Assembly: GCA_963971425.1 (NCBI GenBank) | Contig: OZ020520.1 | Coordinates: 24,756,754-24,820,753 of the forward strand | Direction of reading: 5' to 3' | DNA: 64,000 nt | Source: Bryoerythrophyllum caledonicum | Taxonomy: Eukaryota > Streptophyta > Bryopsida > Pottiales > Pottiaceae | Shown here: piece by piece, positions 55,248 to 64,000 of the stretch | Layout of the letters: each line of letters starts with the position of its first letter | How positions within the stretch are numbered: position 1 is the first letter of the stretch | Program-made: the position numbers and the translations under genes | Notes under the pieces: generated by a model | Databases searched by the model: none | Seen by the model: only the letters and a program-made list of their open reading frames with translations | What the model was told of the DNA's origin: nothing

Positions 55248-56922
55248 TTGCCTAACCAAGTGTATGAGTACGACGTAGATATGGAACAATGGGGCAGTAG
55301 ACGCACCTTCATGTATGGAGACGCCATGGAGATTGAAGCATCCGGTGACAAATTCAAGAGATCACCAAGCATTGCCTCTACAACAAGCCAAGATGGAGTA
55401 TCCTCCTCTAGCAAGAAAAAGATGAGCTCCAATGATGAAGATATGATGCACACAATTGACCCCGTTGTCTCTTCTTTCAAATTTTGGTTAGGATTTCAAG
55501 TCATGGAAGATATGGCCAAGGAGGTGGGACTCAAGCCACTTAGCAACGATGAATCCATACCCGACATGGTAGCGAGAGGAATTAAAGACATGGAGGCCAA
55601 AGAAATCACCCTAGCAACTCCGGCATTTCCACGAATCCCCCAAACCCTCTACCCTTGCACAAGAAAAGGAGTTGTTGGACAACACCTCAATATAACTCAA
55701 ATCCCGTTCGACATCCCGGTTGATGAAACCACCGGACTTGCCCTTGACTTCCATGTTTCAATATATTTTGAGTTATCTAACCTTGTGCTCATGCACGATG
55801 ATGTCAAAGCTTTGGTAATTGACAGGTGAAAATTCATGGAGATTGAAGTTGGCAGAAAGGTAATTGACCCGATCTCCATCCTTTGCATGAGTTTGAAAAA
55901 TGCGAGAAAAAGGGGGTTTGGGCGGGTGTAATTAAATTGCACTTGCATAAGCCCAAGATAGATGGCATTGGACTTCTCAAAGATTTTAGACCTTTTATCC
56001 TAAAACTAGACAAACAATATGCTGGTGGCAAAGTATGTAAGGCTTATCATGATATTTCAAAAAACTCTAACCTCTCCACCAAAATCAAAAGTGAATCCCT
56101 TAAAGGCATGTCGGCAAATGATCTTTTTGTAGAGATCCTCCAAAATAGTTTTAACCGTGGGCTTGAGTTTGAAGTAACAACTGTGCAAAAACTCAAGGAA
56201 GAATCTCATACTTTTATTATTGCACCAACTCCCCAACAAGTGGCAAAGATCAAGCTACACAAAGTGGCAACCAACCATGAGCTCTTGCAACCTACGAGCA
56301 ATGATGGAGCTTCATCAATTGGCACTAATCGTGAGAGTAAGGCAAAGAAGGATGCTATTTCCCTAACCTTATCCCTATTGCCTATTCGTATGAACATGGT
56401 AGATACTAGTGAAGAAATCCACAAAATCATGGGAGTGGGAAATGCCACCCACATTTGGTTTCATCGTGATGATGAAATTAGGCACAATGGTAGTGCTAAT
56501 GTCCATTGCATCAATCTATAATCTATAGGAAATTTGTGGGTAAAGTTATCAAGATAGGAGGAGACTACGTGGAGTTTGCACCACACCAAAGAAGTCTTGA
56601 TGGAGTCGAGCCACCCACCAAGGACCAAGTTGCGGAGTTTGGATTCCTAGATGTCAACAAAGCCATTGTTAACACCTTGGAGGCCTTCAAGATGGAAGAG
56701 TTGACAAAGAATGACATCATTGTCATTGTGGAGTCCAAGGTGGAAGAAAACAACAAGAAGGTAAGACTAGAGACACAAGCGTACGCGGACAAGAAGCATG
56801 ATGAATTGAAGGCCCAAATGATCACCATCCAAGAGTCAATGAGCACAGCCCTTGCATCCTTGCAAGCCATCACCAAAGTTATGACCACCCCAAGAATTGA
56901 AGATAGGAAGTCAAACATGTGA
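55248..56922 (+). pseudogene. LINE B ORF1, frameshifted
   Basis: Three open blocks follow LINE A ORF1 in order: 55248-55829 (ends in TGA), about 55883-56521 and 56506-56922. Frameshifts lie near 55880-55900 and 56515. Shared blocks include FPRIPQTLYPCTRKG, LALDFHVSIYFE, KKGVWAGVIKLHLHKP, NSFNRGLEFEVTTVQK, AKKDAISLTLSLLPI, WFHRDDEIRHNGSANVHC and HQRSLDGVEPPT, plus a C-terminal coiled coil (VEENNKKVRLETQAYADKKH). The last codons are AAC ATG TGA, overlapping the ORF2 frame that reads GTG AAG from 56919. Confidence 0.65.
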
Positions 56923-59900
56923 AGATTGAAGATTGCAAAGCAAAAGGTATTATACACATACCACCCCTTCTTATATACAAGTTACACACACTTTGCAACC
57001 ACTACAATAGAAGGCAATACAAGGTAGAATACTTGATAGCTTACAAAGTTGCATACATAGTAGAATACATTGTATTGAACAAGGTGGATAAAGTAGTCTA
57101 CATGGCACAATATAAGAGTAAATATAGGGCAATATACATAGCTGTACACTCCCTAGGATATACATACCTCAATACATATATCCTATATTCATCCTGTATT
57201 GTAACAAAAAAAAATAAAAAAATTTATACCAAATATATATTATCTTGTACAAAAACGCCTGGTACAATTACTAATACTGATATAAATACTAATACGAATA
57301 CTTATACGAATATCAAGACGCATACTAATACGGACATACGTATGAATACTAATACAAAACCAAACATAACTACACATACACACACATATACAAAGACAAC
57401 TACATACCATCAAAGAAACACATACACATACACACACACATACAAAGACGAATACATACAATCAAAAAAATACAAAATCAAATACCAAAGCCACATACAA
57501 AAACAAAAAACTCTAAAACAAAACAAAAAACCCTCATACTACAAACTACTCATACTAATTGAGGGGGACATAGAGACTAACCCAGGACCCATGCCGAACG
57601 TATTAAAAAGACACCACGCTTCACACAAAAAGAATGTCAAAATATACTTTATACCAAATACCATAAAACTACAACCCGAATACGAACACATCGCCCAAAA
57701 ATTTGCCCCCCTTTTAAAAACCACACACATATCACATCAACCACATAATGACACATATCCATATATTTCCAGATATATGAACCAACACAATGGACACCCA
57801 CCATCCCACATCCTATATGCCCTAGTCATTACTATATACCCAAACATAGACCTCTGCAATCAACTCCTAAATACACAAAATTAGAACATAACTTAATGGA
57901 CCAATACACTCCTACACACTCTACAAAATCTACAAAATCCACCCAAAAGACACATTAGCATCCCACACCCTTACACAACATTTCTTGAAACTAACCTAAA
58001 CACCATAAACCACAACACATCGATAAACAAAGAATTATATGACTTTATACACAACAAAATACACCCTCATCAAATGACATGATAAAACAAAAATTCCCCT
58101 ACCTCCCAAACACAATAATAAATGAGTCAGTAAAATGCCTAAACCGCCTCCCGGAATACACACCCACCCCCACCGCCGAATCACATCCCATCACAAAACC
58201 ATAACCCACACACGAACAATAACAACGAGAGCATAATAACATGGAACGCATCATCCCTTAACACCGCGCTCCCAAGCTTACAAAACATAGTTATGTACAC
58301 TAACACACCACCGGCACTCATAGTTATACAAGAAACAAAAATCTCGGCCACAAAATCCACAAAATACATACAAAGATTATTTCCCGACTACAAACTTATC
58401 TTCAATAATACACATGCCCTAACACGATATATACAACAAAGAAGACCATATACACCGGGCCGAGGGGGCCTCCTCACTCTCATACACAAAAACTACGACT
58501 TTTCAGGCAATATTAAAAAAATTCGCACCCCGATGAACATATCCCCATACTTCCAAATTATGGAAATTTCCAATCACCCACTACAACCATGGCTAATCCA
58601 CCACATATACATGCCGTCCCACCCCAAAGACATTAGATTCACCGAGGACATCAAAATTAACATCACCTTCCATATTACCAACAACCCCAACCACAACCAC
58701 ATCTTATGTAGTGACTTCAATAGAGACATTGCCCTCATAGATAAACAAAACGGAAACCAACATACACCACCACAAATGATAGACCTACCATAGAAACATT
58801 TTACAGAAAACCTATACTTTATTTACATACCCACAAACACTACATACTCCAAACAAGGAGGATACATCTATAGCGACTGGAGCCTAATTGATGGATTCTA
58901 TATCCGTGCGACCAACCATAATACATTGACTTCTACAACAAATAACATTTACCTGAATTCCGATCACTCACCTGTACAACTCCACATTCTAAACAACACA
59001 CTCATAAACTGTACACCAACCACCACAAACAATGACCACATACGTATCCTCAACCCCATTCCACAATACAACATAGAATTATTCAACACAAAATTCTTTG
59101 AGGAAAACTCATTACGCATTGACTCCCTAACAAACGCATTAGAATCTAATAACCATCTTTCCCAAACTCAATGGCAACAAGCCTGTTACACTCTAGACAT
59201 ACTCATCAACAAAAATCCAACACAATTGAACAAACCTACAAAGCCCAACTCATACCACTAATGACAAATCGAACATTACAACAAGGTGGATATTTACTTC
59301 GTAAATTATGTAAAATATGAAAACAACACTTAACCATTTACCACTCTATACGAAAAACCATTAGTACCGTATATAACAACCTCCAATGGCGTAGCCACCC
59401 TATCCTCAACGAAATACAATATTCAACACACACAAATCCCAAATCCATCCCCCATACATGTACCTCACGACACATGGATAAGTTTATAACACTAATTGCA
59501 AAAAATGCCAACATACAAGCCCAAAAGATTACCACCAAATATGCTCAAGAAAACATTAGAAAAGCCATCTCAAAATACAGACAACTATATGAAACTAACC
59601 CCAAGAAAATAAATAGAAGAATATTCAAAACTATGAAATCCCCACCATTAGACTGCATCACCGACCAATATGACAATATACTAACTAGCCCAAAAGACAT
59701 TGCAAATGAAATATTAAACCAACAAACAAAAAACAACAGACCTACAGTAGAAACATGCAACTATCAACCGGACCACCCCACAACATGCACGTGAATAGTA
59801 CAACAATATCCATGGCACGACCTAGATGGATTCACATTAGAAAAAAGAGGAGACCCGGAAATTCCACTACACACATACATTAATCAAGCTACATATGACA

Positions 59901-62900
59901 CTTGCCTACGAAACCTAGGAAATAATAAGGCCCCCAGATTGGACTGGATACCGAACTCTATACTAAAAATATGCCCCCAAGGTTCCACAAACTATTAAAC
60001 CTCTTCTTCTCCCATTGCTATAAACAAAAACAAATTCCTACTTCATCGAAAATAAGTGCAACAATTCTACTATACAAAAAAGGAGATCCATCCATGCTAC
60101 CAAACCATAGACCTGTTGCATTAGCCAATACCATATAAAATAATTTACAAGCACATTCACATCAATACTATCATCATATGGCGAAAAACACAAAATACTG
60201 CATGATAGCCAAAAGGGGTTCCGTGCAAAATGAAGTACCGCTAGACAAATCCAAACAATGATAGCCGCATTAGAAGATGCACGCTTTACAAATCAAGACA
60301 TATTCATACTATATATTGGCTTTAAAAATGCCTTTGGATCCATTGACCACGCTAGGCTTTTAGCCATAATGACGGATCTTGGATACCCCAAAGATGCAAC
60401 CGCACTAGAGGGAAATATGTACCCTGAATTCTCAACCTCCTACATAGGAGAACACTTTGGAAAAACTAAACCCATAGCCATTCAAAGGGGAACAATACAA
60501 GGAGATACTCTAAGCCCATACTTATTCATCATATTCCTAGAACCACTACTTAGATGGCTAGATAGAGGCAACAATGGATACACATTTGGAACATCACAAA
60601 CCACCATTAACTCCACGGCATACGCGGATGACCTTGTAGCCATAACCAACAAAATCAAAGCTATACAAATACAACTCAACAAAATAGATAAGTACTGCAA
60701 ATGGACAGGAATAGATGTAGGTGTCCCAAAGTGTGCCATCACTAGATGCCCAAATAAATCAAAAACAAATCCTACCGCATTCAAAGCCCTAATACAAACC
60801 TCTAACATTAATTACCGAAACCAACCAATACCCGTACTACACCAAAACGAACCATACATATATTTAGGAACAAATATTGTCCCCTCCCTAAAATAGAAAA
60901 TCCAAATCCACGCCACCACCAAAAAACTAATTAAACAATGTAAAGAACTAATAGCTTGACCGGCCACTATGAAACAAAAAAGAAAAATAATTGACACAAA
61001 TTTAAGACCGGGCGTGGCATATAGCTTCTACGCAGTACCATACTCAATGCCCACCATAAAAAAACTGGACCAAAAGATAACGGCCACACAAAAAAACGTA
61101 TGTGGCATGCCAAAATGTATGTCTAATATAATAACCCAATTACCGCACAATCTCTTTGGACTTGAAGCTTTTTCACTAAAAAATGCATACCTTAGATGCA
61201 TAGGAGAACAATTACAGAACGCTCTAAATGACAACGGTAGACTTGGAACAATATATAGGGGCCTAACACACCACATCCTTGCCCAATATGGAGGGGCCAA
61301 AAACATACCCAAAATAAAAAAAGACGAATTGTACAAGATCACCAATAACACGTACCTTCCTCTTACTAAAACACGTAGCAAAAGTCCACTTAAAAAGCAC
61401 TCTCTCCAACTTTCTTATAGAGCCAACAACACTAGAAAAAGCTTGGACTCTTGAAACACAAAATCATTGTACATTCAACACACAATTATCTCAAAAAATA
61501 TTACAAAACTCCTATAAAAAAAAATCTACAAACTAAAACAAATCTCCCTACCTAATGGAATACACATCATGAACAATGAAGAGTTTAAAACCTTCCACTT
61601 CACCCCATCAAAACTAATCAAAAGTGCCCTCAAATTCGCACAACAACTCTTTTGCCACCCAATACACCCCTCCTCATACCAATACACATATGTACTCCCA
61701 TACACTTAAAGACCCATTCATCACTATAAACAACGACATCATCGCAAGAAATACCCCCCCACCACCGATACACCTTCACACCCACACCACCCCCGCCCCC
61801 CAAACCACATCCTCAAAAACCCCACCGCATACCCCATTAATAACATCATATACCACAAATACAAGGAAAAAATAGATAATAACCAAATTGAAAACAACTA
61901 CACCATATATTTATGCCAATGGATTCACAATAACTACACCTATAACAAATGGCTCCCCCAAAGAAACCTCTTCCCAAGACACAACCAAAACACCACTACA
62001 CATAATATCAATAAATTGACACGATATTATCAAAGAATTCAACACAAATTCTACACCAAAATTATTCAAGCTCACCACCTACAAAATCAACCCCAAGACA
62101 CAAGGTCCATCACCCCACCTATAATAATCCCCCTATTAAACATTTACACAACGAAATGTAACCCCGAAAACGACATTCTTACCTCATCTAACACAATTAA
62201 GACCAAGCACACCTGTACAAAAAAGATGGGCAACACCTCTTTACCATCCCAATCACTAGGCTCACATGGTTGTGGAACCAATACAATACTAAACTACAAA
62301 CCCCTACAAACATTGAACCAATAACTCAACCATTTGAAACTGAAGTCATTTGGATATACCAAAGATACAAATATAGAATACCAAAAATTAACCCCCTTAA
62401 ACTTACACAATATACACTACCCACACCTATACTAAACTCATTAATTTCAACATTCAACATATAACATTCATACTTCTCCTCCCCCCTCACATGCCCCACC
62501 AAACTTAACAAATTTTACTCCCCCTTTGAAAGAGATAAAATATTCGGATCACTAGAAAAAGCTTTTGACTACAAATGGATAGGCAATGGTATAGCTCACC
62601 CTCACAATGAAGAAGAAACACAACAAGCACTACATTGGGCCCGCCTCGTGGCCAAACATGACCCAAACCGCACCTCCACCCTCATCATAACACCCGACAA
62701 AAACTGGTACCAAAACTCTAACCTACACCCGAGCCATTTTCCTCACTCACACATCATTGCACTATTCAAAGCGGACTCAATAACATACGAAGAACCCACT
62801 ATCCCACCCGAACAAAAAAAACCTAGGCTTGAACGAGCTACAATACAAATACTACGTGTTCATCACCAAAACAAAACAATGGGAACCTCAGAACAACTCA

Positions 62901-64000
62901 CCACGCTCACATCCATAGCCAAAACTCTGAACATAAATCGGATACACACAAACATTGCCTCGCCCACACCCCCCCAAACACTAGTAAACCGTAACAAAAA
63001 ATGGTCTAGACTATAATAGAATAACAACACATTAAACTACTCAATGACAAATCCCCCTCTCCCTAATTACCACACAAATACACACCCAAAATATGACCCC
63101 ATACATAGTTACTACACGGATGGATCCTTCAAAGAACCGGTAGAAAGGTGACCTGGACACTGGCACAGAGAAAAAGCCGGATATGGCATACACAATCCCA
63201 ACAAAGAAATTAAATTAGCCAAAAGACTTCATGGACTTCAAAACATCCTCAAGGCAAAGGTGATGGGCATACATAAAACACTCCAAATCATCAACACAAA
63301 ATATGCCAACGAACCCGCACATATTTTTACGGATTGCATCAGTGTCCTATATCTACTGAACACACAAATAACACACCCTACTCTCTACAATAGCCACCTC
63401 GACAAAATAACACTTATATCCATGGTACAAATGCTACAAAATCGAACACAACCTACTACACTTCGTAAAGTGAGAGCCCACGCTAATATAGAAGGAAATG
63501 AACAAGCCGATAAATTAGCCAAAGAAGGAAGAGAAAAATCACATAAAAACGCCAAAGACCCATATGAACATGCACATGCCACCCCATACTACTTCCAAAA
63601 AGAGGATTGGCCCTCCAAAGAGGACACCCCGGACAAAGGCCTGGTCCGTTTTTTGGGAAAATATCTCAAAAAACAAGACACATACAATAACATTGACACG
63701 ATCTCAGAAAATTTCCCCAACATAGATAAATGGACCGGCAATAAGAACATAGACAATGAATTGTCTACAAATTTCTTGAAAAATCCCACCATTACCAATT
63801 CACAAATTACATGCCTTATTAAATTCTGCACCGGTGAATGTATGGGGAATGCCCGTAAACAACTCTTCTTTGGAATAGAACACTTCCCATCCATAACATG
63901 CCCCATATGTACCTCTACAGACCCCGACACATGGCTACATGTTCTACTTAAATGCCAAAACCACCACATACACTTCCTCATTGTTAGAAGACACAACAAA
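56919..64000 (+). pseudogene. LINE B ORF2, incomplete at window end and disrupted
   Basis: Frame open from 56919 to a TAG at 57882-57884, with the low-complexity Thr/Asn/Tyr leader (57240-57480) and the 2A motif at 57563-57589. Then: AP endonuclease about 58236-58985 (WNASSLN; IQETKIS; SDFNRD; NSDHSPVQL); RT about 59920-61050 (IGFKNAFGSIDH, QGDTLSP 60498-60518, AYADDL 60619-60636); RNase H about 63115-63535 (YYTDGSF; FTDCISVLYLLN; HANIEGNEQADKLAKEG); and CCHC finger 63899-63955. Frameshifts and stops occur throughout (for example a TGA inside the FRA-STARQ block near 60230). The motif A Asp is Gly, and the RNase H Glu is Lys. The coding sequence is more complete around the RT than in LINE A. 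Confidence 0.72.
57563..57589 (+). other. 2A-type ribosome-skipping motif, LINE B
   Basis: Codons read KLLILIEGDIETNPGP then Met, matching the 2A consensus. The upstream leader is largely different from LINE A's, but the 2A core and the following MPN-LK are kept. Confidence 0.8.

Larger units (their letters stand above)
52765..64000 (+). mobile_element. LINE B: second dual-endonuclease-type LINE with 2A motif, truncated by the window end
   Basis: Same orientation and gene order as LINE A. The leader starts TGTGTAAGCTC (52765), with LINE A similarity continuous through GGTGAGGGGAGGTGG. ORF1 lies at 55248-56922, and ORF2 from about 56919 to beyond the window. The RNase H and CCHC finger are present; the restriction-like endonuclease expected downstream would lie outside. 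The leader differs strongly from LINE A in its middle: 24-bp AAAGACAAACAAAAGCGTAG units near 54320-54360 and a C/T-rich tract at 54520-55070. This copy keeps YADD in RT motif C but has Gly for the Asp of motif A, so it too is defective. Confidence 0.8.

Noticed and set aside
37023-64000. LTR retrotransposon or endogenous virus
   Set aside because: No LTRs, integrase, protease or capsid-like gene; AP endonuclease before the RT and target-primed layout indicate LINEs. The 2A motif alone does not indicate a virus.

Overview
This window is nuclear DNA of a land plant. It has intron-rich genes with GT-AG introns, a secreted proline-rich cell-wall protein, a plant-type GOS1 Golgi SNARE, and long AT-rich transposon-filled spacers. 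The species cannot be named from the sequence. The dual-endonuclease LINEs and the DUF7869-type transposon make a non-seed plant more likely than a flowering plant, but that is inference.

Region 1 (1-13.3 kb) holds the host genes. These are the last exon of a YchF/OLA1-type GTPase (66-134, +), a secreted proline-rich protein (2038-2457, +), an IMPACT/YigZ-family gene with six exons (3556-~5942/6032, +), an unrecognised four-exon coiled-coil gene (8064-9838, -), and a five-exon Golgi Qb-SNARE of the GOS1/GOS28 family (10847-13255, +). The last two are divergent across a 1 kb spacer. The introns of the three multi-exon genes carry tandem arrays. Two of these arrays repeat the splice site next to them: a 24-bp array of acceptor-like units in the minus-strand gene, and a 140-bp array repeating the donor in the SNARE gene. 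A short dispersed repeat also sits in introns of all three genes.

Region 2 (13.3-37 kb) is spacer plus DNA transposons. An inverted-repeat element lies at about 14.9-17.1 kb. A roughly 13 kb element (18629-31636) is bounded by a 32-bp terminal inverted repeat (30/32 matching). It carries two divergent decayed genes: a DUF7869-like putative DDE transposase (27888-31076, +) and a 1,356-codon unknown protein (19207-23274, -) whose frame has nine nonsense codons and no frameshift that I can see. Sequence flanking this element on both sides is contiguous in a second copy at 51.6-52.6 kb, which acts as a natural empty site or deletion derivative.

Region 3 (37-64 kb) is dominated by two related, very long LINEs in the same orientation. 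LINE A (37023-48689, complete, candidate 7-bp target duplication) and LINE B (52765 to beyond the window end) each have a repeat-bearing 5' leader, an unrecognised ORF1 with a C-terminal coiled coil, and a large ORF2. ORF2 contains, in order, a low-complexity leader, a 2A-type ribosome-skipping motif (GDIETNPGP), an AP-type endonuclease, a reverse transcriptase, RNase H and a CCHC finger. In LINE A these are followed by a PD-(D/E)XK restriction-like endonuclease domain. Two endonucleases of different folds in one LINE recalls the Dualen/RandI group of green algae. The combination with a 2A peptide is the most interesting feature of the window. Both copies are defective through nonsense codons, frameshifts and lost catalytic residues.
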